Notes: generated by a model not told the origin, from the letters alone. A stretch of DNA of 64,000 nt from Siphonodentalium dalli (GCA_032622095.1 CP136063.1:181393956-181457955), one strand, 5' to 3'. Shown: positions 21,753 through 37,560, numbered from the stretch's first letter. Numbers and translations: made by a program.

Positions 21753-22984
21753 TAATCGGCATAAATTAGTTGGTGATTAAACTAGTTTTATGAAGAAACT
21801 ATATTAAAAACACTAAAATAGTAAAACTACACAAGCGATACTTGTGTCTGGACTTCATCTGGTCTTCAAATGGAAAATTGGGTCGAGAATAAATTGGGCG
21901 ACCGAACGGAAGTTCACACACACACACACAATTCAATCTCTGTTTCCAACTTTCAAACTACGCAAAAGCAAGACAGCACCCGTAAACTATTAAACTGTAT
22001 ACTTGCTGATGTAAATTTCACTTATTTAAAACGATTCTAGAACATCTATTGCCATCAAGACACTCAGAGTCGATAGCAATTCCGAAGCGGTTTTCTCAAA
22101 CTTCCCCACCAAATTTGCGGTCTCCAGTGACAAATTGGAAAAGTTTCTACAAAGGTGCATTCTTCGCTCTCATGACCACTGGCATGTCATATTAGTAATG
22201 ACATGAAGCTGGATAAATGCTAATACTAATGGTGGAATTGTTATGTAACACATTCCTTTAACCCGTTGGTGCATGTCGCCCAATTTCTTAAAGTATCACT
22301 GCGCGTAGTGATGCGGGAAACGACATTTCCCTCGACTGATAGAGATTGTCGCTACCAAGCGTATCTAAGGGCATTGACCAATCAATTGCACGCATTTAAG
22401 CGAAAGCGAAAGTAGTTGTAATTATACGCCCATAAATGCAACAAAAAATACATTGATTGCTTATAATTATGCCCCCAGCACATTAATTTCAACATATTAT
22501 CAAAAAGAATTATCTCCAAATCCGTCTGTTGTAAAAAATGGCAATTTCCGTTATTCGAGTATCAAGTTCGAACGATTGGACGAAATTTTATTGGCAGATT
22601 TTGCCAACGAAGAAAATGCGCTATAAAAGAAGTTCAAGGCTGCTCAATTCACGATATTCTTGAATGTAAACAAAATGAAACTGATGCGGAGGAACAATTA
22701 ACAATTATGTCATTAAAAATCACTTTTCGAAATGGAAAATACAAATAAAATACCATATGAATTTGACGCCAAGCCACCTAATGCATTGACATTCTGCAAT
22801 TATATCACAAATTTGAAATTACGCATTCGAAAATTGAACTTGAAGTTTGCCGATTCGCAGTAAACATGTTAACCATATAATTGTTACTGGTGAAGCCAGT
22901 TATCGCCACAACTATGCTATTTGCCAACCATTTGAAGATAAATTATTGTTTGGCATCTTTTATTATAAAAAAATGCAACAAAGA

Positions 22985-23690
22985 TATCAGTTTTTATGTT
23001 TACCCATACCATAGTATGGTAAACATAATGTCGACGTCCGGATTGACCACTCGTCGTGTGTCCGTCCGTCTGTCTGTCTGTCTGTCCATAGACACTTGAC
23101 GCATGGTGCGATAACTCAAGAATTTTCTATCCGATCGGAACCAAATTTCGTATATGAGTTTCTCAGACCAAAATACAGATTGAGTTCAAATATGGGTTTG
23201 ATCCGATTTTTTTTTACGGAGTTATGGCCCTTTTTCGACCTCAAATTCACGCATGCTGTCATAACTCGAACAATTTTTATCTGATCGGAACCAAATTTGG
23301 TATGCGAGTTTCAGAGCCCAAAATACATCGAGTTCGAATATGGGTTTGATCTGATTAATTTTAAAGGAGCTATGACCCTTTTTAAAAAAATAAAATTGGA
23401 AAAAAATTCAATTTAAAAACAAAATTATTTTTAACTTTTATAATAATAATAAAAAAAATGTCATTGACATTGTCATTTGTTTTCATTTAGATATTGATGA
23501 TTATGATAAAAGTTGATAAAAAGATTTCCAATGTGACCCTTTAATTTTTTTAAATAATAAAAAAAAAAAAAATTTGTTTAAGTTAAAAATAATTGAAAAA
23601 CTAACACCATTATAACTCTGCCAAGGGTACCCCGAATCACCACACCAAATTTGATTAAATCAGTCCAAAATATTGTGTTATGTACTGGTA
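22985..23690 (+). repeat. (GTCY)n-headed dispersed element
   Basis: Starts with TTTACCCATACCATAGTATG, a short palindrome, then GACGTCCGGATTGACCACTC and a GTCTGTCTGTCTGTC tract. Two ~160-bp units and an A-rich segment follow, ending near AACACCATTATAACTCTGCC. The end matches about 7800-7860, so this family and the 7252 element share their 3' part. A 5'-truncation-free second head lies at 26328. Confidence 0.75.
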
Positions 23691-23820
23691 AATCTGTTTG
23701 GAACAACATTAAATCCAATTCACCAATTGCCTTTGGACTACTTAGCTATTGATAAGGCTATATTATTTTCTGATGTCTCTTATGCCAATATGCAAATAAT
23801 CTGATAAAGAAGGCTATGGT

Positions 23821-24355
23821 ATCTAATTTAAAATAAAGATTCAACAATAAACATCACATAATATTAATAGTAGACATCTCTGCTGCAGAGTTATATCTTC
23901 TGATGGTCTGATATCATTATAATTGTTATTGGTTTAATAGAGAGGTCAGTGTTCAACATAAACAATTCCTGTGATATTTTGACAGCTGTGCTATATAATT
24001 GATATTAATGGGTCAGTGGTGAGGTTGCTTATCTGTATACTAGGACACATTATTGTAAACTTAAATTGGACTCTCTTAACCCAAGTATTCCATGTCCAGG
24101 TCACACCTACACATTTAACCCATGGGCTTGCTGGCTGTGGTGGTTTAGCATTATAGATCCTGTACCAGTGCATTCTCTTATATAAATGCCAGTGACCCAT
24201 AAATTCCAATAATTTGTGTTATGTACATTTGTCTATAATAGTACATAACAGTATACTCTATAACTCAACACCAAAACTCTCATTTATCCGATCATATTAA
24301 ATTTTTATCGCCAAGGGATGGGTTAACATCTGCCGATCGTGATCGGCCTCTCGTT
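23821..24355 (+). repeat. 780-bp-period tandem duplication, left copy
   Basis: Sequence from ATCTAATTTAAAATAAAGAT at 23821 to GATCGGCCTCTCGTT near 24355 recurs at 24601-25063 with very few mismatches. The left copy contains about 79 bases, roughly 24050-24128, that are missing from the right copy. Confidence 0.9.
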
Positions 24356-24409
24356 TTCATTTTGTCTTACATTTTTTAACAATTATAAAAAATAATATAA
24401 AATTTATTA

Positions 24410-24447
24410 GGCCAATGCATTCTGTTATATATGTGAGGTGATTCTCT
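24410..24447 (+). repeat. piggyBac-MITE hairpin fragment
   Basis: GGCCAATGCATTCTGTTATATATGTGAGG type sequence, one arm of the hairpin seen in the TTAA elements, without its partner arm. Confidence 0.55.
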
Positions 24448-24547
24448 CAGTTATATGTCACATGAATGAAAGAGAAATGCATAGAATTTCCCTACCAGCT
24501 GTCTGTTATACTTGTATTATAATACATTCATGAAATTATGGTTGATA

Positions 24548-24599
24548 CAGTAATGCCCTAAATAATCAACTCCTTAACCACAGCAGAATTATGTTTAAC
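24548..24599 (+). mobile_element. TA-flanked palindromic MITE, copy 4 (left fragment)
   Basis: CAGTAATGCCCTAAATAATC preceded by TA. The copy is cut off at about 24599, exactly where the right copy of the 780-bp duplication begins. Confidence 0.75.
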
Positions 24600-24600
24600 T

Positions 24601-25063
24601 ATCTAATTTAAAATAAAGATTCAACAATAAACATCACATAATATTAACAGTAGACATCTCTGCTGCAGAGTTATATCTTCTGATGGTCTGATATCATTAT
24701 AATTGTTATTGGTTTAATAGAGAGGTCAGTGTTCAACATAAACAATTCCTGTGATATTTTGACAGCTGTGCTATATAATTGATATTAATGGGTCAGTGGT
24801 GAGGTTGCTTATCTGTATACTAGGACACACGGGCTTGCTGGCTGTGGTGGTTTAGCATTATAGATCCTGTACCAGTGCATTCTCTTATATAAATGCCAGT
24901 GACCCATAAATTCCAATAATTTGTGTTATGTACATTTGTCTATAATAGTACATAACAGTATACTCTATAACTCAACACCAAAACTCTCATTTATCCGATC
25001 ATATTAAATTTTTATCGCCAAGGGATGGGTTAACATCTGCCGATCGTGATCGGCCTCTCGTTA
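24601..25063 (+). repeat. 780-bp-period tandem duplication, right copy
   Basis: Near-identical to 23821-24355, apart from the missing 79 bases. It lies in GALT intron 3, before exon 4. Confidence 0.9.
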
Positions 25064-25485
25064 GTTTGAATCGAATTCGCAGATAAATGATTGGTAAACA
25101 AGGACACACCATAAACAATCTACGTAAATTCGCCCCGGGGACATACGACTCGCGCGATTGTTAACCCTTCCCTAATTCCTATGCCGGTGAATCGTCCACT
25201 TACATCTTTATCGAGAAATACAAGCAACAAATAATTAAGTGGTAGGTAGGACATTAATTGCAAACTCTCAATTTGATCAGTTTCAACTGGAACCACAGTT
25301 GATCAGATTGAAAATGAGCTGATCGACAGGTTTACCAGCCAAAAAGGCAATAATATAAAGCAACATACACCCCCAAATAGGCACAAATTTCATCTTGAAA
25401 AATAATAAAATACCAGGTATATATTTATATTTGACAGTTTAATTACTAGAGTTTCCAAATTTTCCAAAATACCATTTTTCAATAG

Positions 25486-25673
25486 AAGAGTCTGGTGATG
25501 ATACAGATGAGTTATTTAAATCTGCACCAGCATACGGAACATGTCAGGTTATGTGCTTCCATCCATGGTCTGACAAAACGTTACCACTGATGTCACATGA
25601 TGAGATACGAAAAATTGTCGACAAGTGGGCGGAGATTAATTATGAGCTTGGACAGAAATATACATGGGTACAA
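25486..25673 (+). CDS. GALT: GALT coding exon 4
   Basis: Encodes residues 90 (split) to 152, including YGTCQVMCFHPWSDKTLPLM and INYELGQKYTWVQ. The CFHPWSDxTLPLM motif is typical of GALT and borders the substrate pocket. This single exon covers what is divided between two exons in the human gene, as far as I recall. Acceptor TTTTTCAATAG before 25486; donor GTGAGT at 25674; ends in phase 0. Confidence 0.97.
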
Positions 25674-25883
25674 GTGAGTATCATAAATTTGCATATTTTA
25701 TGTCAGAATCATTTGCCGAAAGACTGAGTTAACCATTTGTGACACAGAATCACTGGAGACTATTAATGATGAAGCATTTATGGAATTCTATTTTTGAGGA
25801 GTGAAAGTGACAAGTGTCTTGTCCATAATTAAAATAAAAATCAGATTAACAGATTATCCCTCTTTTATTATTCAATGTTGCTA

Positions 25884-26071
25884 CAATAATGCCCTAAATA
25901 ATCGACTCCTTAACCAAGCAGAATTATGGGTAATTTTTCAGGATTTAGTCGGCGGAAATATGGCTTGTTGCCATTCATCAGAAAGCTCTCAAGCCATGTT
26001 TCCGACTAAATCCTGAAAAATTACCCATAATTCTGCTGTGGTTAAGGAGTCAATTATTTAGTGCATTACTG
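25884..26071. mobile_element. TA-flanked palindromic MITE, copy 5
   Basis: Left end CAATAATGCCCTAAATAATC, right end complementary, TA on both sides. Arms pair through GGATTTAGTCGG and CCGACTAAATCC. Confidence 0.85.
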
Positions 26072-26199
26072 TATCTTCCCATAAAAACTTGATTGTGTCT
26101 GACCTATTTTGAATGGATACAACTGATTATATGCCGCAGGATGTTCATATGAATAAATAAAAACTCAGGGCAGATATATCTGCCCTTCTAAAGCAGTCT

Positions 26200-26310
26200 T
26201 AACCCTTTATTTATTAAATATATTCATCGGTGAGTAGTTTCTATAGGAAATGTCCAGATAATAAGTTCATCAAATGACCATTGACTGAACATTTCCCTCC
26301 AATAGATAGG
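26200..26310 (+). mobile_element. left end of a TTAA element (see 46278)
   Basis: TTAACCCTTTATTTATTAAAT at 26200, followed by GATAATAAGTTCATCAAATGACC, resembles the left end and inner part of the element at 46278-46645. A matching right end was not found before the next repeat begins. Confidence 0.5.
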
Positions 26311-26327
26311 ACTCCTTCTGCATTTTT

Positions 26328-26527
26328 ATGTTTACCCATACCATAGTATGGTAAACATAATGTCGACGTCCGGATTGACCACTCGTCGTCCGTCTGTCTG
26401 TCTGTCTGTCTGTCCGTAGACACTTTACACATGGTGCAATAACTCAAATATTTTCTATCCGATCGGAACTAAATTTTGTATATGAGTTTCTCAGACCAAA
26501 ATACAGATCGAGTTCGAATATGGGTTT
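26328..26527 (+). repeat. (GTCY)n-headed dispersed element, truncated
   Basis: Matches 22998-23200 closely, from TTTACCCATACCATAGTATG through the GTCTGTC tract to GAGTTCGAATATGGGTTT. It stops abruptly where a MITE copy begins at 26528. Confidence 0.8.
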
Positions 26528-26743
26528 AATCGACTCCTTAACCACAGCAGAATTATGGGTAATTTTTCAGGATTTAATCGGAAATATGGCTTGTTGCCAT
26601 TCATCGGAAAGCTCTCACCGACAAAATCCTGAAAAATTGAGAGCTTTCCGATGAATGGCAACAAGCCATATTTCCGACTAAATCCTGAAAAATTACCCAT
26701 AATTCTGCTGTGGTTAAGGAGTTGATTATTTAGGGCATTACTG
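26528..26743. mobile_element. TA-flanked palindromic MITE, copy 6
   Basis: The left terminus is missing: the element begins inside the arm at AATCGACTCCTTAACC. The right end is complete and flanked by TA. The centre carries an extra duplicated stretch, so the stem is partly repeated. Confidence 0.8.
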
Positions 26744-26845
26744 TAGATATGCAACAACATCTGACAGTCACATGTATCATCTTACCTTTGGAAATGGATA
26801 GTGCCTGAAATTTGAAGTTAAAAATTATCCATCTGAACCCATCTA

Positions 26846-27106
26846 TTAAGCCTTTCATGATGGGAGCTGCGCTGGTGCAGCATTAAAGATCCTGTGTCAG
26901 TGTATTCTCTTATGTGAGTCTGCCATATGGAGCCTCACATATATAAGAGAATGCACTGGCTTATAAGGTATCAAGGTAAATACTGTTAGGCCAATGTATT
27001 CTCTTATATATGCGAGGCTCCCCATGGGAGACTCACATATATAAGAGAATGCATTGGCACAGGGTTTTCACAAAATTTCAGGAAGCTCCTGTCACGGAAG
27101 GGTTAA
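26846..27106. mobile_element. piggyBac-like palindromic MITE (TTAA ends)
   Basis: Left end TTAAGCCTTTCATGATGG, right end CTGTCACGGAAGGGTTAA. Inside are two hairpins of CATTCTCTTATATATGCGAG type at about 26903-26960 and 26994-27056. It belongs to the same family as 40251-40504 and 45151-45421. Confidence 0.82.
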
Positions 27107-27233
27107 ATAAATGACTTAGCGCAAAATCAGTGGCACATATGCAGGAAACATAAAGGTTGTCTATAGTAAGAAAAAGAGGTTTTCCATATTTTTGACTTTT
27201 TGTTTAGGTGTTTGAGATTGCACTCATAGATAA

Positions 27234-27401
<168 letters not shown>

Positions 27402-27919
27402 TAAATTGTCAAATCAATAAGTTTGCTCCAAATTCCTGGTGTTTGTGAATGTTAGAAACTCAGAGGATATAGAGTTATCATTCTTAGTAAATGCATTTGC
27501 AGATTCAGGATTCCACACTCAGCGCAACTCAGCACTATATTCACTAAAACATTCAACGAAAAGGACCAATAATAGATGTGATGTTTGGTTTTAAATAAGT
27601 ATTAAATTAAATCTTTAATTGATGAAATCAATAGGAACAATAATGTATTTCAAATTATGTTTTTTACCTATGGTGGAGCATGCACTTAATATCTGATTTC
27701 CAGAAATTGATTTAAAGACTAATTTAGAATTTTCTGTTCCCCATCCACAATCTAGAAATTTCACTGAACTTAAAAAAAACAATAATGTAGGCTGGAGTTG
27801 AGGTATTATTTGGAAGTGTGTTTTGACAACATATTAATGTTCCCTGTCATGTGTTATGCAGGATCCAGTTGTGAAGTTTCAGCAGTATAACCCACAATAA
27901 ATATTATTAAAAAGTAACT

Positions 27920-28400
27920 GACCCTACGTCCCCCAAAAAGAGGAGGCTCTTTGTGGCATTGGGGTTTTTAAAGAACTAACTCGATGATGACCTGCATGTT
28001 CTCTAAGGTGAACCACATAGCAAATATCAATAAATTCTGTGGTATATTGCTCAAGTTATCATCTGGACAACCCAAAAAATGTGATTTATAAGTAAAAAAG
28101 AGGAATAAGTTCGTCAAAAATCAACGAACCATGACAACATTCTAACTTGACATGTGTCTTCTCAAATGTGAACCACATACCAAGTATCAAGAAATTATGT
28201 GGAGTATTGATTACGTTATCATCCATACAATCCAAAAATTAAGAGTTCTAAGTCGAAAAAGGGGCATAACACTGACAAAAATCATCGAACCATGACCAAT
28301 ATCGAACTAGACATGTGTCTTCTCAATAGTAAAAAAACATAGCGATTATCAAGAAATTCTATTGAATATTGCGCTTGAAAAATATCATCCGAAACAATCC
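27920..28400. repeat. dispersed units in GALT intron 5
   Basis: Three diverged units, about 125-130 bases apart, share GTGAACCACATA and AAGTTATCATC. They run in reverse orientation to those at 17331-17720 and end just before exon 6. Confidence 0.6.
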
Positions 28401-28417
28401 TATTATTCTCCATTCAG

Positions 28418-28540
28418 GTTTGGGCTAGCTCGTTCTTGCCAAATGAACCATGTGTTAAAAACAGAGCACAATTAAACTATTGGAAGAAACATGGACGCCC
28501 AATGCTTGTAGATTACATGCACAAAGAATTAAAGAAAAAG
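28418..28540 (+). CDS. GALT: GALT coding exon 6
   Basis: Residues 172-212: VWASSFLPNEPCVKNRAQLN, then YWKKHGRPMLVDYMHKELKKK. VWASSFLP and MLVDY are conserved in GALT. Residue 185 (28457-28459) is Lys where E. coli has Glu182 and human Glu202, a metal ligand. Acceptor CATTCAG before 28418; donor GTATAG at 28541. Confidence 0.96.
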
Positions 28541-28748
28541 GTATAGCACTCTTCATTTATGAAACAATTTGTTCAGTTTACTTGTTTATTGTTCTTACTA
28601 TATATGTTATCTCGTGCCTTAAGATTCTCGTGAAACTTTTAAATTTTCAGTGCTTTATGACTAACTTGATTCGGCATTTAATTCTCGCAAAATTAAATGT
28701 ATTTTGAGCCCTGTTATCTAGTTTGAGTGTAATGTTGTTTCAAATTGT

Positions 28749-29047
28749 GGGGGCCTCAGTGGCTCAGTCGGTAATGGGCTCTGCTCCAGACCGACTTGCT
28801 CTCCAGTGCTGGCGATATGGGTTCAAATCCTGGTGGAGTCATCGCTGACTATGTATCCCACATCGTTATCTGGGGGAGTTGCCCGTTACTCATCGGTGGT
28901 TTCGCTGAGCACAATGGGTCATTCTTCCAGCCTATGAAATCACTGCTAGATTTACCTTAGTAAACAGACTTTCACTCTGCCAGTAAAACAAGCAACATCA
29001 TGATATAGCCTTGGCTGCTGAAAGCGACGTTAAACCCCAATAAATAA
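28749..29047 (+). repeat. tRNA-derived SINE 1
   Basis: The head GGCCTCAGTGGCTCAGTCGG contains an A-box-like segment, and GGGTTCAAATCC at about 28819 is a good B box of RNA polymerase III. A tRNA-unrelated body follows, ending ACGTTAAACCCCAATAAATA, an end type shared by many metazoan SINEs. About 300 bp in GALT intron 6, on the sense strand. Confidence 0.85.
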
Positions 29048-29461
29048 ATGTTTCCAAATTGGCATAAGCACAGCCAAATGTTTTACTTCATTGACACTAT
29101 CTAGACAATCAAAACTCCTTCATAACTGAAGTATATATATTTCTTCCCATGTTTATTCCTAATCTCAGTTACTAAAGTATAGATTGGAATGGTCTATTAT
29201 TCATCTGGAGGGGTTTTCATGAAAAATAAGCAGAAGACAGATAACACAAGTGCAGAAGTTGTCCTATTTATTAGAGGTAAATGAGACAAAAGATAAGATA
29301 ACAAGTTTAATAAATGACATATGGTCAGTTTTTAAAAAACTTATTATCTGAACATTTCCTAATGGAACTACTCGTTTATGTGTATTAGTAAAGACATGGT
29401 TAAAGAATGCCTAATTAAAATTCATAATCAGACAATTCTGATAAGATGTTTACATTTCCAG

Positions 29462-29594
29462 AAGAGAATAGTTGTGGAGACTGATTCATGGGTGTGTGTG
29501 GTACCATTTTGGGCAGTCTGGCCATATGAAACTATGTTGCTACCTAAGAGACATGTACTGCGGATAGAGGACCTCAGTGACCAGGAAAGGGACT
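29462..29594 (+). CDS. GALT: GALT coding exon 7
   Basis: Residues 213-256 plus one base of codon 257: KRIVVETDSWVCVVPFWAVW, PYETMLLPKRHVLRIEDLSD and QERD. The PFWAxWPYxTxLLPxRHV motif is conserved in GALT. Acceptor ATTTCCAG before 29462; donor GTAAGT at 29595. A longer open frame continues past the donor by chance. Confidence 0.97.
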
Positions 29595-29984
29595 GTAAGT
29601 ATTCACAACAAACTTTATTCCGCACCCACTGGCATGTGGCACACATATTCAATGGAATCACATTCTGTTGTGTACCACACATGTTGACATCACTAAAGAG
29701 TAAAGACATACATTACATCAACAATTGGTTTTCATTAATGCAAACCAAATATTACTCTTTTTTTTGGTCAAATATAAATCACAATGATGGTAGTTATAGT
29801 ATCCATGTAGGCCACAGCCAAGGATTAAACTACCAGACACAAGGGTGTGGAATAAACACAGAATACAACATGCATCATTATCTCCAATCTTTTATCAAAC
29901 TTACATTCTGTCAGAGGACTAGATTAATGACCCTCGTCCGTGTGTGCATATGGAACTTTGTCCCAACCTGTATTCTGTCATTTT

Positions 29985-30660
29985 CTGGTCAATTTTTTAA
30001 AAGAACTACACACCTGCAATTTTGAGTTCAGTCAGACTCATTTTGGCGGAGTTATTGCCCTTTTTCAACATAGAATCATTCATCCTGGGACGCATCTTTT
30101 GATCGAGCCTATATTCCGTCATTCCCAGTCAATCTTTTTAAAACTTGACACAGATATCAACCAGGAAGGGAACCTGCACACCTGCGATTTTGATTTCATT
30201 CAGAGTTATTTTGGCAGAGTTATTGCCCTTTTTCAACAAAGAATTGTACATCCTGGGACGCATGTTTTGTCCAAGCCTGTAGTCCATCATATTCCAGTAA
30301 ATATTGGCACAGATTTCAACCAGCATGGGAACCTGCAATTTTGAGTTGTCAGTGTTATTGTCATTTTTCGACATAGAAATGTTTTGTTTTTTATTTTATT
30401 ATTGACCCTTTCTCGACACATTGAAGATGTGCAACATATTTAGTGAATATGCACTTTGCATCATATTGGTGTAATCTATTCCTCCTACAGTTTGTTGCCT
30501 ATGGATCTGAAAACCCATAAATCCTTCAAACCACATTCGTCGGGCATTTTGGTCAGCGACCTTTTTTTTAATTTATATGCCTGCTGGAATTACAGTCTGA
30601 TTATGGGAATGTTTGTCCATTGTGCATCTGTGCATTTATTTCATTGAGGAGGATCAATTG
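29985..30660 (+). repeat. dispersed repeat family, GALT intron 7
   Basis: Two tandem units marked by ATCCTGGGACGCAT (about 30075 and 30250) and GGCGGAGTTATTGCCC. They are followed by GTGCAACATATTTAGTGAATA and a tail near TTTGGTCAGCGACC. The same order occurs at 47283-47640. The open frames here (29940-30344 plus and 30138-30374 minus) are inside the repeat and do not look like real proteins. Confidence 0.75.
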
Positions 30661-34200
<3,540 letters not shown>

Positions 34201-34461
34201 CTTATACATATGTGTGTTGAACATAAAGAAAAATATTTCATTATGGAATGCAGTGCAGACTTGTTTGATATTGCTCAAAATTATAGCATAGTATTCAAAA
34301 ACATGACTGATGATGATAAGTTCATCTTCATAATGAAGAAAGAGGACAAACAAATAATCAATTCCGTATGCAGCATGGTCCAGTTATTCTTTCTAAAAAG
34401 ACACAATGTTGAAAGTATTAATTTATTTACCTTCTACTAAGGACAATATATTGTATATAGA

Positions 34462-34588
34462 GGATCTACAACTCGTCCCCAGTTTATAGCGGAATTGACA
34501 AAAACGAGTCTAGTAAATTAGGTCTGAAGGCAAGGTCCAGACCTAATTACTGGATGAGTTTTGTAAATCAATTTGGCACGAGTTGTAG
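34462..34588. repeat. hairpin element, second copy
   Basis: AATCTACAACTCGTCCCCAG-like start (GATCTACAACTCGTCCCC) and complementary end GACGAG-type arm near 34575-34588. Related to 3500-3648 and equally placed next to the TATTTATTACATGATCC element. Confidence 0.7.
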
Positions 34589-34589
34589 A

Positions 34590-34995
34590 TTCTATTTATT
34601 ACATGATCCAATATCTCAACAAATCATAGTTAAATCAACAAATGGGATGCGAAACTAACATTGGCTTCTATAAGGCATGCGATGACATTTCACATAACTA
34701 TGCGTTGTTTGTCCACGTAAAGAAATAGTCTCAGATTAATAAAGACTCTTTGGCATATTTAATGGCGTATATTTAATGAAATAACTTTTCAAAATCTTCA
34801 TTTATTATACTTTGTTGGAAAAATATTGGAAGCCATAGTATTTTGAGACGTAGCATATGGAATGTACACAGACGACAAGCCGGAAGTCAAAGGTCACATG
34901 GCTCTATTTCCTGTTATTAAACGAACGTTTAATATCACAATTTATAGAATGGGTTTATTGAATGGAATAAGGGTAGGATCATGTAATAAATAGAG
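34590..34995. mobile_element. ~400-bp element, uninterrupted copy
   Basis: Begins TATTTATTACATGATCC at about 34590 and ends GGATCATGTAATAAATAG at about 34995. The reverse complement of its interior matches 2402-2596 plus 3281-3495. It has no open frame and is probably non-autonomous. Confidence 0.78.
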
Positions 34996-35160
34996 GATAT
35001 GAAATGAGTGTTTCTCTCATATGATATTTATGAAACGAGTCTAAGAATTTTCAGTTTTCTCGAGCCTCCGGCGAGAGAAAACTGAAAAATCGTGACGAGC
35101 TTCATAAATATCATATGAGAGAAACACGAATTACATATTCTATTTATCATATGACACCTA
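34996..35160. repeat. hairpin element, ~65-base arms
   Basis: GTGTTTCTCTCATATGATATT pairs with AATATCATATGAGAGAAACAC, and TTTTCAGTTTTCTCG pairs with CGAGAGAAAACTGAAAA around GAGCCTCCGG. It adjoins the previous element. Confidence 0.78.
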
Positions 35161-35984
35161 TAAATTGATTATGATGTCCAAAACGCACACAAATCACTAA
35201 ATAGCTATATGACATCGGCAGCAAAAGGTTAATGTGACGTCACTTCATTGCACCAGAAGACCACTTAGCAGATATAATATGCACGCGAAGATATAGTGCG
35301 CTATTCTGTTCTCAGTTTGTGACATTATATCGTATGTTTATTAGATAAATAAGAATTACATATTCTAATTATCGTATAACAATGTCCAAAACTATATATT
35401 TCAAGATTATAATTGCGAGAATTTCGGCATCGCGTTGATTCGTGTATTTGACGCGCACGAATTTGACCTGCATTTAGTCAGAGATGTGGCTCGGCCCCCG
35501 GCTGCCATTCAGCCAATCAGAACACACTTTTTGTCAACAAACCAATCAAATTATCGGAAGGTGATATGAATTAGTAATTGATATGAAATTGATTTATGAC
35601 ATAGTTTCCAACGTAAATAATGACTGAGTCATATGATAAACATGCGTATTACATATATCTTATTTTAATGTGTAACTGTTCATGTATTAACTGTTATTTG
35701 TAACCGCCCCTCCATTGGTGTATTACAATAATTCATCATATCTTATCTTATACTACTAGCTGAAACAGGCTCCCTTTTGTCATCTTCATTCAGAGTTGAC
35801 CTGACACCTATGTATACTCACCCTCTATGTTCTAAAAATGTGGGTGGTCTTATCTACAAGGACCACCCCATGATGTTTATGGGAGAAAAAACATTGACTG
35901 GGCTTATCCTCAGAGATGGCCTTACTGACTTTTGTATATAGTAACTCGAAAACCTAGCCACTGTTATGAAACTCAGCAGTCTGC
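35161..35984. other. GALT intron 8, middle part
   Basis: Contains a second ATTACATATTCTAATTATCG motif near 35355, similar to the border at 35140. No other structure was recognised. Confidence 0.4.
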
Positions 35985-36172
35985 CGTAATGCCCTAAATA
36001 ATCGACTCATTAACCACATCAGAATTATGGGTAACTTTTCAGGATTTAGTCGGAAATATGGCTTCTTGCCAGCTTTCCGATGAATGGCAACAAGCCATAT
36101 TTCCGACTAAATCCTGAAAAATTACCCATAATTCTGCTGTGGTTAAGGAGTCGATTATTTAGGGCTTTACTG
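35985..36172. mobile_element. TA-flanked palindromic MITE, copy 7
   Basis: Left end CGTAATGCCCTAAATAATCG (diverged), right end AGGGCTTTACTG then TA. Centre GAATGGCAACAAGCC. Confidence 0.8.
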
Positions 36173-36207
36173 TATCGGCTTCCTTTGGTGCCTCAATGAT
36201 TGACGGT

Positions 36208-36312
36208 GAGAGCTTTCAGATGAATGGCAACAAGCCATATTTCCGACTAAATCCTGAAAAATTACCCATAATTCTGCTGTGGTTAAGGAGCCGATTATTT
36301 AGGGCATTACTG
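36208..36312 (-). mobile_element. TA-flanked palindromic MITE, copy 8 (half)
   Basis: Only the right half is present, from GAGAGCTTTCAGATGAATGG to AGGGCATTACTG, with TA after it. It lies 36 bases from copy 7 and is nearly identical to that copy's right half, so it may be a local duplication. Confidence 0.75.
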
Positions 36313-36438
36313 TATCGCTGTAGTTTTATCTAACATTCTTACCAAGGTTTCCCCTCATCTTCTGTATAGTCTAATACCACCTAAACCCCTATTTATTATT
36401 TTTTTTATGAGAAATGTTAGCTCTGTTATTGATTTTGA

Positions 36439-36612
<174 letters not shown>

Positions 36613-36719
36613 TAATTCTACTAGTATCATTGGAATTAATACTCTGGCTATGATAATTCCAATGTTTGCTCTGGCACTAAAAAACAAGAGCTACGCTGGG
36701 CGTGCAATATACGCCCTCT

Positions 36720-37560
36720 CTTGGGTCGGCGGAAACTGGTAAAAAAGGGGCATAACTCTGGTAAAAATTGGTGGACGGAACTCAAATTTGAACTTGACCT
36801 GTGTTTTGGTGGGAGAAAGTAATATACCAAATTATCATTGAATCCGATAAGCTCTAGTAAAGTTATCATCCGGACAACAAATTTCAGGGATTTTCTAAGT
36901 CAAATTACGTCAAATAAGGGGCATAACTCCGGTGAAAATTGGTGGACGGAACCCAAATTCGAACTTGAGCTGTCTGTTCTCCTAATAAACCCACATACCA
37001 AATTTGATTGAAATCGGTTCACTCTAACTCAAGTTATCATCCGGACAACAAATTTCAGGGATTTTCTAAGTCAAATTACGTCAAAAAAGGGGCCATAACT
37101 CTCGCAAAAATTATCGGATTAAAACGAAATTCAGACTTGAGCTGTATTTTGATATATGTAATCCACTTAAAAACGGGTTTTGCGTATAAACATTCCAAAA
37201 TCGAGTTATCATCCGGAAACCAAAAAACATAAGAAAAACTGAATTTTCTGAGTCGAAAAGGGACATAACTCTGCCAAAAATGGTCAGACAGAACCCAAGT
37301 TCGAATTTGACCTGTGTTTTGGTGGAAGAAAGTAATATACCAAATTTGGATTCATTTCGATAAACTATACTAAAGTTATCATCCGGACAACAAATTTCAA
37401 GGATTTTCTAAGTCAAAAAACGTTAAATAAGGGGCATAACTCCGGTGAAAATTGGCGGGCGGAACCCAAATTCGAACTTGAACTTACTTTTCGGCTAATA
37501 AACCCACATACCAAACGGACGGACGGACCAATACTATAATACGGCCTTTTTTTCAAAAGG
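36720..37560 (-). repeat. dispersed ~160-bp units, minus orientation
   Basis: About five units with AAGGGGCATAACTC, CCAAATTCGAACTTGA and AGTTATCATCCGG, the reverse complement of the units at 661-1255 and 9127-9710. It ends at a short CGGACGGACGGACC tract near 37510. Confidence 0.8.

Noticed and set aside
28749-28830. Functional tRNA gene
   Set aside because: A and B boxes are present, but the sequence does not fold into a full cloverleaf with acceptor stem and it continues as a 300-bp SINE.
29378-30344. 215- and 134-codon frames after GALT exon 7
   Set aside because: The first is exon 7 read through its consensus donor into intron; the second lies in a dispersed tandem repeat that recurs at 47.3 kb.
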